Origin: Bacteroides mediterraneensis
Lineage (GTDB): Bacteria > Bacteroidota > Bacteroidia > Bacteroidales > Bacteroidaceae
Reading direction: 5' to 3'
DNA length: 64,000 nt
Assembly: GCF_900128455.1 (NCBI RefSeq)
Contig: NZ_LT635783.1
Location: 2,134,919-2,198,918, forward strand
In this document: positions 1 to 8,721 of the stretch, in pieces
How the letters are laid out: the number at the start of each line of letters is the position of its first letter
Numbering within the stretch: the first letter of the stretch is position 1
Position numbers and translations under genes: made by a program
The notes under the pieces: generated by a model
Told to the model about the DNA's origin: nothing
What the model saw: only the letters and a program-made list of their open reading frames with translations
Databases searched by the model: none

Positions 1-1
1 C

Positions 2-523
2 GGAGGGGCGGACGCGCTGGTGGACAGCGGACGGATGCCCGGTTGGATAGTGGGCGACGGCGATTCGCTCTCGGAAACGAATCGGGTGCGTTTTCACGAC
101 CGGATACATCGCATCTCCGAGCAGGAGACGAACGACCAGACGAAAGCGGTCACTTTTCTGGCCGACAAAGGCATCCGGCGGATTGTCTTCGTGGGGGCTA
201 CGGGCAAGCGGGAAGACCATACCTTGGGAAATATCAGCCTGCTCATGGAATACCAGCAGATGGGACTGGAGGTGGCGATGCTGACCGATTACGGGTCGTT
301 TGTGCCAGCCGCCGATACGGAGGAGTTTGCAGGGTTTCCCCGTCAGCAGGTGTCGGTATTCAATGTGGATGCAGTGCAGCTGCGGAGCGAAGGGTTGCGG
401 TATCCGCTGTATGATTTCCATAGCTGGTGGCAGGGGACACTGAACGAAGTGACAGGGCACGGTTTCCGCATTCAAGCAAAGGGTCGTTACTTGGTGTATC
501 GTACTTATGAAGCAAAGAAATAA
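2..523 (+). CDS. thiN: Thiamine pyrophosphokinase (5'-truncated by window edge)
   Basis: Transfers pyrophosphate from ATP to thiamine to give thiamine diphosphate in the cytoplasm. The reading frame is open from base 2 and begins inside the catalytic domain: GGADAL, then IVGDGDSLS, which matches the conserved substrate-binding GDxDS motif of the family. The motif TGKREDHTLGN follows and is the usual second conserved block. 173 residues are visible against roughly 200-210 for the family, so only the first 30-40 are missing. A GTG at 20 could be mistaken for a start, but the GGADAL motif upstream of it belongs to the fold. The downstream intergenic region carries the first palindrome array. Confidence 0.85.
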   Translation, partial: GGADALVDSGRMPGWIVGDGDSLSETNRVRFHDRIHRISEQETNDQTKAVTFLADKGIRRIVFVGATGKREDHTLGNISLLMEYQQMGLEVAMLTDYGSFVPAADTEEFAGFPRQQVSVFNVDAVQLRSEGLRYPLYDFHSWWQGTLNEVTGHGFRIQAKGRYLVYRTYEAKK

Positions 524-642
524 CTCACAGTAGATGGGAATATTCACCGCCACCCGCCGTATATCAAAAAACGACTTATATTTAAGTTGTATCTGTACAT
601 ATTCGTAACTATCTGATAATCATACAGCTAATATTTTCTAAG

Positions 643-746
643 AAACGCAAGTGCATTTACCTTAAAACGCAAGTGCGTTTTGTCTGAAACGCCTTTACGT
701 TTTCCTTCAAACGCACTTGCGTTTTGACCAAAACGTACTTGCGTTT
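643..746. repeat. Array 1 of a 16-bp near-palindrome, 22-bp period (5 units)
   Basis: Five 16-bp units start at 643, 665, 687, 709 and 731, so every step is exactly 22 bp (16-bp unit plus 6-bp spacer). Units are AAACGCAAGTGCATTT, AAACGCAAGTGCGTTT, AAACGCCTTTACGTTT, AAACGCACTTGCGTTT and AAACGTACTTGCGTTT. The AAACG and CGTTT ends are conserved while the centre reads AAG in units 1-2 and CTT in units 3-5, meaning the last three are inverted. Spacers are unrelated. The 326-bp gap between the thiamine pyrophosphokinase and aquaporin genes holds little else. The same unit recurs at 25930 and 33995. Confidence 0.9.
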
Positions 747-849
747 TTCAGCGAATCGTTTCTGCCTGATTTTTAAGCAAATAAATCTTCTTTCTCTTGC
801 TTTTCTCAAAAGAAAGTGCTAAATTAGGGCATCGTAGATTTTAAATGTA

Positions 850-1536
850 ATGCCTATGAAAAAGTATGTAGCAGAATTAGTCGGAACAATGGTTCTTGTA
901 CTGCTGGGATGCGGTAGCGCCGTATTCGCCGGAGGAGTGGCCGACACAGTGGGTGCCGGAGTAGGAACCATCGGAGTGGCTATGGCTTTCGGACTCTCTG
1001 TCATCGCCATGGCTTACACCATCGGAAACATATCCGGTTGCCACATCAATCCGGCCATCACGCTGGGAGTGTGGCTCTCGGGAGGTATGAAAACCAAACG
1101 GGCACTGATGTACATGCTCTTTCAGGTGGTAGGCGCCATCATCGGCTCGCTGATTCTGACCTTGCTGGTATCGACCGGTGCGCACGGAGGACCTACGGCG
1201 ACGGGCTCCAACAGTTTCGCACCCGATGCCATGGGACAGGCGTTCCTGGCGGAAGCCGTGTTTACCTTTATCTTTGTGCTGGTGGCCTTGGGGGCTACGG
1301 ACGAGAAGAAGGGGGCCGGCAACCTGGCGGGACTGGCCATCGGACTGACGCTGATACTGATTCACATCGTGTGTATCCCGATTACGGGTACTTCCGTGAA
1401 TCCGGCCCGCAGCATCGGACCGGCCTTGATGGAAGGCGGACAGGCTATCGAACAGCTCTGGCTTTTCATCGTGGCTCCGTTTGTGGGAGCGGCTTTCAGT
1501 GCCCTCGTGTGGAAGTTCCTGCGCACGGATAAATAA
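850..1536 (+). CDS. aqpZ: Aquaporin, AqpZ-like MIP channel
   Basis: Inner-membrane water channel of the MIP family, 228 residues with six hydrophobic helices. The two half-helix motifs are visible: NPA at residues 67-69 and NPA-R at 184-187. His172 and Arg187 sit at the expected selectivity-filter positions, which favours a water channel (AqpZ type) over a glycerol facilitator. The start is ATG 850; a second ATG at 856 would remove only two residues and cannot be excluded. The gene stands alone, with the palindrome array ending 104 bp upstream. I see no good TAnnTTTG box in that interval; TAAATTAG at 820-827 is the nearest candidate. Confidence 0.9.
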   Translation: MPMKKYVAELVGTMVLVLLGCGSAVFAGGVADTVGAGVGTIGVAMAFGLSVIAMAYTIGNISGCHINPAITLGVWLSGGMKTKRALMYMLFQVVGAIIGSLILTLLVSTGAHGGPTATGSNSFAPDAMGQAFLAEAVFTFIFVLVALGATDEKKGAGNLAGLAIGLTLILIHIVCIPITGTSVNPARSIGPALMEGGQAIEQLWLFIVAPFVGAAFSALVWKFLRTDK

Positions 1537-1577
1537 AGAAGGACCCTCGATAGCATGTCTTTTTCATTTAAAAAGCG

Positions 1578-1585
1578 TATCTTTG
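1578..1585 (+). promoter_or_regulatory. Bacteroidales -7 promoter box (TATCTTTG) for the DUF486 gene
   Basis: TATCTTTG matches the Bacteroidales -7 consensus TAnnTTTG and lies 28 bp before the ATG at 1614. With its flanks it reads GTATCTTTGC, which is also an exact match to the CTnDOT integrase core GTANNTTTGC. Confidence 0.6.
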
Positions 1586-1613
1586 CAGCCGGTTTTTAAA
1601 TAAAGGAAAAGAT

Positions 1614-1988
1614 ATGCTATCGCACGGAATTTATTCTATCGTTTTACTGATTTTTTCGAACATCTTCATGACGTTTGCCTGGTACGGGCACTTGAAGATG
1701 CGTGAGGAGTTCAGCTGGTTTGCCGCACTGCCGCTCATCGGGGTGATTGCGTTCAGCTGGGCCATTGCTTTTTTTGAATATTGTTTGCAGGTGCCGGCCA
1801 ACCGACTGGGTTTCAAGGACAGCGGCGGACCGTTCGACATCATGCAGCTGAAAGTGATTCAGGAAGTGATTACGCTGACGGTCTTCACGATATTTTCCAT
1901 GATTGCTTTCAAGATGGAATTGAAATGGAATCACTTGGCTGCCTTTTTCTGCCTGATTCTGGCCGTATACTTCGTATTCAAGAAATAA
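1614..1988 (+). CDS. DUF486 (DMT-like) small membrane protein
   Basis: 124 residues with four predicted transmembrane helices: residues about 5-23, 35-55, 78-98 and 105-122. The sequence (WYGHLKMR near the first helix, EYCLQVPANRLG, KVIQEVIT) fits the DUF486 family, which is structurally related to small drug/metabolite transporters. The transported substrate is not known. It has its own promoter box at 1578-1585 and ends 9 bp from the end of a convergent gene, with no obvious terminator between them. Confidence 0.8.
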   Translation: MLSHGIYSIVLLIFSNIFMTFAWYGHLKMREEFSWFAALPLIGVIAFSWAIAFFEYCLQVPANRLGFKDSGGPFDIMQLKVIQEVITLTVFTIFSMIAFKMELKWNHLAAFFCLILAVYFVFKK

Positions 1989-1997
1989 GCGGCGGGG

Positions 1998-2972
1998 TCA
2001 GTTCTGCCGGTCGCGCAGGCGCTGGATTTCGCGCTGCACATCGTACTGGTTGTTTCTGACTTTGTCTTTCCGCAGGAATTCTCTGCGCCGGATGGAGTCC
2101 TCGGCTTCTTTCCGGCGGATATACTCATACAAGTTTCCCGCATCCTCCTCCCGGGCAGGTTGCGGGTTTTTCTTTTTCTTCTTCTCTACGACGTTCAGGG
2201 TGTCGGGTTTCGCTGCCGGCTGGACGGCCTTGACGGAGTCGGGTGTGGCATAGACGGGCAGGAGAGGGGCTCCCGAAAAGGCGGGCTGGAAGGAGAGCAT
2301 GGTATGGGTGGTGTCGGCCCGCTGGGCGGCGGAGCGACGGTAGAAGTTAGGTACTTTCAAGCTGTCGGCAGCAGTAGGCACGTAGTCGGCATACGTCTTC
2401 CAGGCGTTGGCATGCTTGCGGTTATGAGCCAGCATCCGTCCGCGGGGAGACAGATTATCGTAGAGGAAACCGATGAAATCAAGTCCGCCGATGCCGAAAG
2501 TTGGCCCTATCGGTGCATTGAGGTCCCTGTACACTCTTCCCGTAGAAGGCATCAGGCTGCGCCCATAGTTTTCATCCCTGTAGACTTGGTTGGGATTCAG
2601 GGTCCAGGAGATTTCCCATTTCTTGGGACGTCCGGTCACCAGCACATCGTACACGGGATCTTCTCCGAAACGAGTCCAGATGGTGTAGGGTTCCATGCGG
2701 ACATAGCCTTCGGGTTTCTTCACCTTGGTGGTATCAATCAGGCTGCGGGGCACTTTCAGGTCGACCTTGAAGTCCATCCATTTCTTGTTGAGCGGAGCCT
2801 CCAGAGGCTTCTTCTCCAGCTTGCTCGCTGGATCAAAATCAAATTGAATCATTTTTACGGCATCCATGTTGAGCTGCAGTTCTTTTTCCTGCTGCTGAGC
2901 CATGGCCGGAAGAATACCGGCTGCACATAGGAATAAAGTCAGTTTGGATGATAAATGTGATGCGTAGTCCAT
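1998..2972 (-). CDS. Secreted Bacteroidales protein of unknown function
   Basis: 324 residues with an N-terminal signal peptide (hydrophobic stretch ending AMAQQ at about residue 26), so exported. The middle is rich in aromatic residues (YTIWTRFGEDPVYDVLVTG, WEISWTLNPNQVYRDENYGRSLMP) and has no catalytic motif I recognise. The last 60 residues are strongly charged (EEDAGNLYEYIRRKEAEDSIRRRE), suggesting a coiled or disordered tail. It may belong to a Bacteroides-specific DUF such as DUF4858, but I am not certain. It follows the NlpC/P60 lipoprotein gene by 13 bp on the same strand, so the two are probably co-transcribed. Confidence 0.7.
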   Translation of the reverse strand: MDYASHLSSKLTLFLCAAGILPAMAQQQEKELQLNMDAVKMIQFDFDPASKLEKKPLEAPLNKKWMDFKVDLKVPRSLIDTTKVKKPEGYVRMEPYTIWTRFGEDPVYDVLVTGRPKKWEISWTLNPNQVYRDENYGRSLMPSTGRVYRDLNAPIGPTFGIGGLDFIGFLYDNLSPRGRMLAHNRKHANAWKTYADYVPTAADSLKVPNFYRRSAAQRADTTHTMLSFQPAFSGAPLLPVYATPDSVKAVQPAAKPDTLNVVEKKKKKNPQPAREEDAGNLYEYIRRKEAEDSIRRREFLRKDKVRNNQYDVQREIQRLRDRQN

Positions 2973-2985
2973 GTCGTGTGTGTAT

Positions 2986-3519
2986 TTATAGTCCTTTCAC
3001 TCGTCCGCCCTGCATCCAGCATTTGCGGTAGTAGGGCTCTTCCAGCCGGCTGACGATGACGCCTGCACTGGTGCTGGCGTGGATGAATTTCCCGTCTTTC
3101 AGGTAAATGCCCACGTGGTTGGCAGTCTTCTTGCGGCGCCCGTCGTGGAAGAACACCAGGTCGCCTTCCTGCAACTTGCGTTTGCTCACCTTGCGGCAGT
3201 CTTTTGTCCGCTGGGCCTCCGAATTGCGCTGCAGTTTCTTGTGGTACACTTTCTTGTAGACGGCGGACGTGAAGCCTGAACAGTCTGTTCCCCGATGGGT
3301 GCTTCCCCCGTGACGGTAGGGCACGCCAATCCAGTCGGCTGCTTCTACATACAGGCGGTGGTTGTCGTCGGCATCAATGTCCATTTCCAGGCGTACAGCC
3401 GCACGTGCCAGTTCCCGGTAGTCCACGCGAGGGGCGCGGGTGCCGCAGGAGGAAAACAAAAGTGTGCACACCAATACAAGCATGCACACCGAAAAACGAG
3501 TGATACGGTTTCTGTACAT
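2986..3519 (-). CDS. NlpC/P60 (C40) cell-wall peptidase lipoprotein
   Basis: 177 residues. The N terminus has a lipobox (LLFSSC, Cys25), so a lipoprotein is predicted. Residues 55-175 form an NlpC/P60 domain with the catalytic triad visible: Cys79 in TDCSGF, His134 in NHVGIYL and His146 in FIHAST. This family hydrolyses the gamma-D-glutamyl to diamino-acid bond in peptidoglycan stems. There is no separate SH3 or LysM domain, so substrate targeting must come from the domain itself. It lies 13 bp upstream of the secreted protein gene on the same strand. Confidence 0.88.
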   Translation of the reverse strand: MYRNRITRFSVCMLVLVCTLLFSSCGTRAPRVDYRELARAAVRLEMDIDADDNHRLYVEAADWIGVPYRHGGSTHRGTDCSGFTSAVYKKVYHKKLQRNSEAQRTKDCRKVSKRKLQEGDLVFFHDGRRKKTANHVGIYLKDGKFIHASTSAGVIVSRLEEPYYRKCWMQGGRVKGL

Positions 3520-3610
3520 ATCATGTTATTTTAAAACAAATGTACACAATATTCTCGTTACCTGATAATCAACTTAGCGTATTTTAGAACCTGTTGAAGA
3601 TTGTTTCATT

Positions 3611-4318
3611 TTATTCCTTCACCTCGAAATAGTCTTCCAGCTCTTTTCCTGCGGCACCGTCGGCATTGTCAAGGTCGCGAAGCAGGTGCCCCTGTTCCAA
3701 CAACACAATACGGGTACTGAGGTCCACGGTGTGGCTCAGGTTGTGGCTGGACACAAGGATAGTGGCTTTATGCTCCTCGTAATAATGCTGGAGCAAGTGC
3801 TTGGGCAGCGACTGTGAAGTAGGGTCGAGGAAGTTGAACGGCTCGTCCAGAATGACGAGTTCCGGATTGTGAAGCAGGGCGGTGACGATACCCATCTTCT
3901 GCTTGTTCCCGGCGGAAAGGTTGCGGATGTATTTCTTTTCTTTCAGGATTTCATCGCCCAGAAAACGTTCATAGCGATGGATGCGCTCATGAAGGGTAGC
4001 GGCATCGAACCCATACATGCGTCCGCAGAACTGGAAATATTCTTCGGGGGTGAGGTAATCTATCAGAAAACTCTCGTCCATATAGGCTCCCACACGCAAT
4101 TTCCACTCTTCACTTTGTGACACATCGGTGCCATCCAGGCACACGCTCCCGCTGTCGGCCTTCAGCAAATCGAGCATCAGGCGGAAGAGTGTGGTCTTTC
4201 CGGCACCGTTGTTGCCCATCAAGCCCAGTATCTCGGGCTCTTGCAGGGTGTAGTCGGGAATATCGACAGCCGTTTTGCTGCCGTACGTTTTTTTCAAGTT
4301 CTGTATCTTGATTTCCAT
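3611..4318 (-). CDS. ABC transporter ATP-binding protein
   Basis: 235 residues, a single nucleotide-binding domain. Walker A is GNNGAGKT (35-42), the signature is LSAGNKQKMG, Walker B is LVILDEPFN and the H-loop is SSHNLSH. The signature reads LSAGN rather than the usual LSGGQ, a variation common in export-type ATPases partnered with large multi-helix permeases. The DUF5687 membrane protein gene lies 33 bp upstream on the same strand and is the obvious partner. The substrate is unknown. Confidence 0.88.
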   Translation of the reverse strand: MEIKIQNLKKTYGSKTAVDIPDYTLQEPEILGLMGNNGAGKTTLFRLMLDLLKADSGSVCLDGTDVSQSEEWKLRVGAYMDESFLIDYLTPEEYFQFCGRMYGFDAATLHERIHRYERFLGDEILKEKKYIRNLSAGNKQKMGIVTALLHNPELVILDEPFNFLDPTSQSLPKHLLQHYYEEHKATILVSSHNLSHTVDLSTRIVLLEQGHLLRDLDNADGAAGKELEDYFEVKE

Positions 4319-4351
4319 AAGGATTCATTGTGATTGGTTACAAATAAAAAG

Positions 4352-5845
4352 TTACCTCGTTTCGCGCAGATTCTCCAAAAGTGAATGTCGCTTCCGGAGC
4401 ACTTTCCGGTAGAGCGCCCTGCACCAAAGAGGATGAAGCAGGATGCCCGGCAGGCCCAGCAGGGCACAGACCAGATAGGCCGTAGAGGGTTCCATCCATA
4501 AGAACAGGATGCGGCAGAGGGCTATCGGCATAAAAAAGGCAAAGGCTACGCTCAAGGCCTGATAAGGAGAGTTCCACTGACCTTTTCCCATGAGGGAAGC
4601 GTCCAGCGGAGCGGTCTTCCGGTTCACAAGGGCCAGCAGCATGATGGCCGGAAGGGTGACACCGGCCGTGTAGACCAGCTGGCTGAAGACCAGCAGGACG
4701 GAGGTACCTCCCCAAATAAGCGCGGGCAGCATGCACACCAGTGGAATGACCAGCAGCAGGCAATACACGTAGTATTTGGCCCGGAACAGATAGAGCAGGG
4801 AACCGGGGCGCATCAGCAGTCCGTCGAGGTAGTTACCTTCATAGGCCATGATACGCGACAAGATGCTGATGGCGTATCCCGTAAAGCAATACACCACATA
4901 CAGGTGCAGGCCGAAAAATTCTTCCTCACCGACATGGCTGAGACCCAGCAGGCTCAGTGCAAACAATACGATGACTACGGTCATCATCTGGAAATTTTTC
5001 CGGGGAGCATTGTTGCGGAATATCATCTTCAGCTCCAGTTTCATATATTCTCCCGTCAGTCCTAAACGGTCGAGGAAACGGTAGCGCCCGGTATGTTTGC
5101 TTTGCGGCACTTTTTCCCGGCGATTCAGTTCGCTATAGATACAAGCCACCTGTACCCGGCTGTTCAGGAAGCCCAATAGTACAATCACGACCAATACGCC
5201 CAGATAGGCCAGTACGCGGCCTTGCATAAAGGCCTCGCCCAAAGTCATGAAGAAACAGCTGATGCCTCCTTCCGGGAATAGGGATTCTGCCAGTAATTGC
5301 AGGCCATAGAACCCGAGAGGGAGAAGTACCCAAGCCGTATGACGGCGTTGCAGCGTACGTACCAGTACGCTCCAATAGGCGTTGGCCACCATCAGCAGCC
5401 AGATGCCTGCCGCATAGCCCACGACACCGGCTATACCGAAGAAACGGACCACGGTCATGGCCGCAAAAGGTACAAATAAAAAGAGCCAGAACAGATTGAA
5501 CGCCTTCAGTCCCACCTGTACGAGCAGGACATTAATCAGTTGTTGTTTCCTGACCGGCAACAAGAGATAGGGTTTGATTTCCTGCGTAGGAGTCGGGAAA
5601 AGGAAACGCAGCAGAAAATCCAAAAACAGGATGCCCGGCAAGCAGGCATTGAGCACATCATAGGGTTCCATTCCGGAAAACCCCTTTTCAAAAACAAAGG
5701 GCAGCGAAACCCCGATTAAGACGAGGTACGCTGCCCAAAATGCGACAAACAGATAAATCAGGAACTTGGCAAAGCGGTTCCGATCGTACATCGGACTCCG
5801 CCTTGCAGCAAGTTTTTGATTTCTCCGTATTTCAGTAAATAACAT
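4352..5845 (-). CDS. DUF5687 membrane protein, probable ABC permease
   Basis: 497 residues with about ten to twelve hydrophobic segments and short loops. Two similar halves of membrane spans are separated by a charged stretch around residues 235-265 (ELNRREKVPQSKHTGRYRFLDRL). The sequence fits the Bacteroidetes DUF5687 family, which is usually encoded beside an ABC ATPase. Here the ATPase gene follows by 33 bp on the same strand, so a two-component exporter is likely. Cargo is unknown. Confidence 0.8.
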   Translation of the reverse strand: MLFTEIRRNQKLAARRSPMYDRNRFAKFLIYLFVAFWAAYLVLIGVSLPFVFEKGFSGMEPYDVLNACLPGILFLDFLLRFLFPTPTQEIKPYLLLPVRKQQLINVLLVQVGLKAFNLFWLFLFVPFAAMTVVRFFGIAGVVGYAAGIWLLMVANAYWSVLVRTLQRRHTAWVLLPLGFYGLQLLAESLFPEGGISCFFMTLGEAFMQGRVLAYLGVLVVIVLLGFLNSRVQVACIYSELNRREKVPQSKHTGRYRFLDRLGLTGEYMKLELKMIFRNNAPRKNFQMMTVVIVLFALSLLGLSHVGEEEFFGLHLYVVYCFTGYAISILSRIMAYEGNYLDGLLMRPGSLLYLFRAKYYVYCLLLVIPLVCMLPALIWGGTSVLLVFSQLVYTAGVTLPAIMLLALVNRKTAPLDASLMGKGQWNSPYQALSVAFAFFMPIALCRILFLWMEPSTAYLVCALLGLPGILLHPLWCRALYRKVLRKRHSLLENLRETR

Positions 5846-5869
5846 ACGCGGAGTAATTGCTCTGTTTCC

Positions 5870-8689
5870 TTATTTTTCTACCGGAGAACTCATGCTGACT
5901 TCCACTTCGTTCTTCTGTCCGAAGAAGGCCTTGGCAAAGGCTTTCAGGTCGTCGCCGGTGATGGCGTTCACTGCTTCTTCGTATCCGGTATTCATATCCA
6001 GGTTTTCCCAGTAGTACGTGTTCAGGATACCCATCCAGTAACCGTTTTCTTTCTGGTTCTGCTTGTAGGTCTTCAGCATGTATTCCTTCACCTTGCTCAG
6101 GTCATCGCTTTCCGGACCGTTGGCAATGAATCCTTCAATACCTTCGTTGATGAGTTTCACCATCTCTTCGCGACGGTTCGGGTCAGTATCGAAATACACC
6201 TGGAAGGCACCTTCTTCGCTCGGATATTTGCTCAGGTTTCCGCTACAGCTTACACCGTAAGTTCCTCCGGCATCTTCACGTACGGTACGCAGGTAAACCA
6301 TGTTGAGCAACTGGCCGAGCATGCTCATCTGCAGCTTGTTCTTCATGTCATACTTGCAGTCGCCGGAATAAACCATCAGCACGCTGGCCTTCGGAGTTTC
6401 CAGTTCTTTCACGAAGTTGTTTTCATACATACCCTTGCGGATATCCATCTTGGTGTCGCGGAAGTGTTCGTTGCGTTTCGTAGCCGGCAGGGCACCCAGG
6501 TACTGTTCGATGAGCGGAGTAGCTGTCTTTTCATCGATGTTACCCACCAGGATGAACGTAAAGTCGCTGGCATCGGCAAAACGGTCTTTGTACAGTTCCA
6601 TCACCTTGTTGTAGTCAATCTTGTCGAGCATGTCGGCTTTCATGGACAAGGCACGCGGATGATGGTTGTAGAGTGCCACGGTGATAGAGTCGCTGAACGC
6701 AGTCATCGGGTTGGCTTCCTGGTTGGCCAGAGCCGCCTTGTTACGGGTGATGAAAGAAGTGAAGGCTTCCTGGTCCATACGCGGCGCCGTGAAGCGCAGG
6801 TAGGTGAGCTGGAGCATGGTTTCGAAGTCTTTCGGAGAACAGCTACCAGACAATCCTTCTGTCAGGGTATTGACTTGTGCGCTGGCAGAAGCCATCTTTC
6901 CAGCCAAAACCTTGTCCAAATCTACGGCATCGAAGTTACCCAGTCCGCCCAAAGAAGCAATCTGACTGATCAGTGCAAACTGCAGTACATCCTTGTCGTC
7001 GAACAGAGAAGTTCCACCCGGGCTGAAGGCCTGCATACGTACTTCATCGGCCTTGAAATCGGTCGGTTTCAGGATGACACGCACACCGTTGCTCAGGGTC
7101 AGGATAGTAGAACCGAACACACCTTGTTCTGTCTTGACTACCTTTCCGGCCTGCGGTTTGTCTTTTATCAGCGGTTCGTCGGAAACCTTGTCCACATAAG
7201 CGGTCAGTTTTTCAGCTTTCACCTTATCCAATACAGCTTTCAGTTCGGCTTCCGTCGGATATTTCATGCCTTCCTTCTCAGGGCAGAATACACTGAGCAC
7301 CACGTTCTTTTCGGTGATGAGCTGCTTCATTACCTGGTTGATGGCGTCCACCGGAATGTTCGGCACCACTTGGTTCATGATGGCATATTCATTCTCGATA
7401 CCCGGAATCGGTTCGTTGTCAATGAAGTTGCGCACATATTCGTTTACGTAAGCACCGTTGCGCTGTTTGTTGCGTTCGTTGTAGACAGATTCCAGTCCGC
7501 GCAGGTAATCCGCTTTGGCACGAGCATATTCGCTGGCCGTAAATCCGAACTGACGCACACGTTCCAGTTCGCGCATCAGGGTTTCGGTTGTCAGGAGGAT
7601 ACCGTCTTCCTTGGCAGCCGCATACGCCATGAACGCATCCTTGGTCTTGGCCACAATGAAGTCGCCATCGCCCACACCTGCTTCAATGAACGGCGGATTG
7701 GCCTGCTGGGTCAGCTCATTCAAACGGCTGTTGAGCATGCTTTCGATGGAAGAAATCATGTAGTTCATCACCAGATATCCCATGTTGTTCTTCTGGTCGT
7801 TGGGCACGGCGTCATGCTTGTGCATCAGATAAACAATAGGTACCTGCTGTTCCTTGTCCTTGGCCACGGTGATAATCGGCTCGTCGTTGTCGGGCACCGG
7901 GAAGTATTTGCGTTCGGCGGCATTGGCCGGCATCTCGATGGGCGAGAACATGCGTTTGATTTTGTTTTCGATGCTGTCCACGTTGATGTCGCCCACCACG
8001 ATAATACCTTGCTGGTCCGGACGATACCATTTCTCATAATAGTCTCTCAAAGCCTGGTAAGGGAAATTGTCGACCACTTCCATGGTACCGATAGGCAGAC
8101 GGTAGGCATACTTGCTGTCCTTGTAGATGACAGGGAACACCTTTTCGTACATACGCATCATGGCACCTGAACGGGTACGCCATTCTTCGTGAATCACGCC
8201 ACGTTCCTTGTCGATTTCCTTCGGGTCGAGGGTCAGGTCGTTGGCCCAGTCGTGCAGAATCAACAGACAGGAGTCGATGATTCCGTCGCGGATGACCGGC
8301 ACATTATTAATATTGTACACAGTTTCGTCTACCGAAGTGTAGGCGTTCAGGTTGGCACCGAACTTCACGCCAATGCTTTCCAGATACTCCCGAAGCAAGT
8401 TGCCGGGGAAATGCGTGGTTCCGTTGAAACACATGTGCTCCAGGAAGTGGGCCAGACCGCGCTGGTCGTCTTCCTCCAGGATAGAACCTACTTTCTGCGC
8501 AATGTAGAAGTCGGCCTGATGTTCCGGCAACTCGTTGTGACGGATGTAGTAGGTCAATCCGTTGTCCAACTTACCGATGCGCACATTGGGATCGGTAGGG
8601 ATGGGCGGCATCTGCTGTGCGAAGGCCGTCATGGCACCTCCCACCAAGATAACTGCCGCCACAGTTCTTTTCAGTTTAAAAACCTTCAT
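5870..8689 (-). CDS. M16 (pitrilysin/insulinase) zinc protease, two-domain, secreted
   Basis: 939 residues starting with a signal peptide (cleavage near AFAQQ, residue 25). The N-terminal M16 domain has the inverted zinc motif HFLEH at residues 81-85, with the third ligand expected in the downstream ERGVIHEEW segment. The second half (from about residue 520) is another M16-like domain without HxxEH, which is the usual inactive half of the clamshell. The family degrades short peptides; export places this one in the periplasm. It ends 24 bp before the DUF5687 gene starts on the same strand. Confidence 0.92.
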   Translation of the reverse strand: MKVFKLKRTVAAVILVGGAMTAFAQQMPPIPTDPNVRIGKLDNGLTYYIRHNELPEHQADFYIAQKVGSILEEDDQRGLAHFLEHMCFNGTTHFPGNLLREYLESIGVKFGANLNAYTSVDETVYNINNVPVIRDGIIDSCLLILHDWANDLTLDPKEIDKERGVIHEEWRTRSGAMMRMYEKVFPVIYKDSKYAYRLPIGTMEVVDNFPYQALRDYYEKWYRPDQQGIIVVGDINVDSIENKIKRMFSPIEMPANAAERKYFPVPDNDEPIITVAKDKEQQVPIVYLMHKHDAVPNDQKNNMGYLVMNYMISSIESMLNSRLNELTQQANPPFIEAGVGDGDFIVAKTKDAFMAYAAAKEDGILLTTETLMRELERVRQFGFTASEYARAKADYLRGLESVYNERNKQRNGAYVNEYVRNFIDNEPIPGIENEYAIMNQVVPNIPVDAINQVMKQLITEKNVVLSVFCPEKEGMKYPTEAELKAVLDKVKAEKLTAYVDKVSDEPLIKDKPQAGKVVKTEQGVFGSTILTLSNGVRVILKPTDFKADEVRMQAFSPGGTSLFDDKDVLQFALISQIASLGGLGNFDAVDLDKVLAGKMASASAQVNTLTEGLSGSCSPKDFETMLQLTYLRFTAPRMDQEAFTSFITRNKAALANQEANPMTAFSDSITVALYNHHPRALSMKADMLDKIDYNKVMELYKDRFADASDFTFILVGNIDEKTATPLIEQYLGALPATKRNEHFRDTKMDIRKGMYENNFVKELETPKASVLMVYSGDCKYDMKNKLQMSMLGQLLNMVYLRTVREDAGGTYGVSCSGNLSKYPSEEGAFQVYFDTDPNRREEMVKLINEGIEGFIANGPESDDLSKVKEYMLKTYKQNQKENGYWMGILNTYYWENLDMNTGYEEAVNAITGDDLKAFAKAFFGQKNEVEVSMSSPVEK

Positions 8690-8721
8690 TGTAATTTTTT
8701 TTGATTAGATTGTGAATAAGA

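Noticed and set aside
6464-8170. Long open frame (568 codons) opposite the M16 protease gene
   Set aside because: Antisense to a clear two-domain protease with all motifs; composition (His/Val/Phe-rich) is typical of shadow frames.
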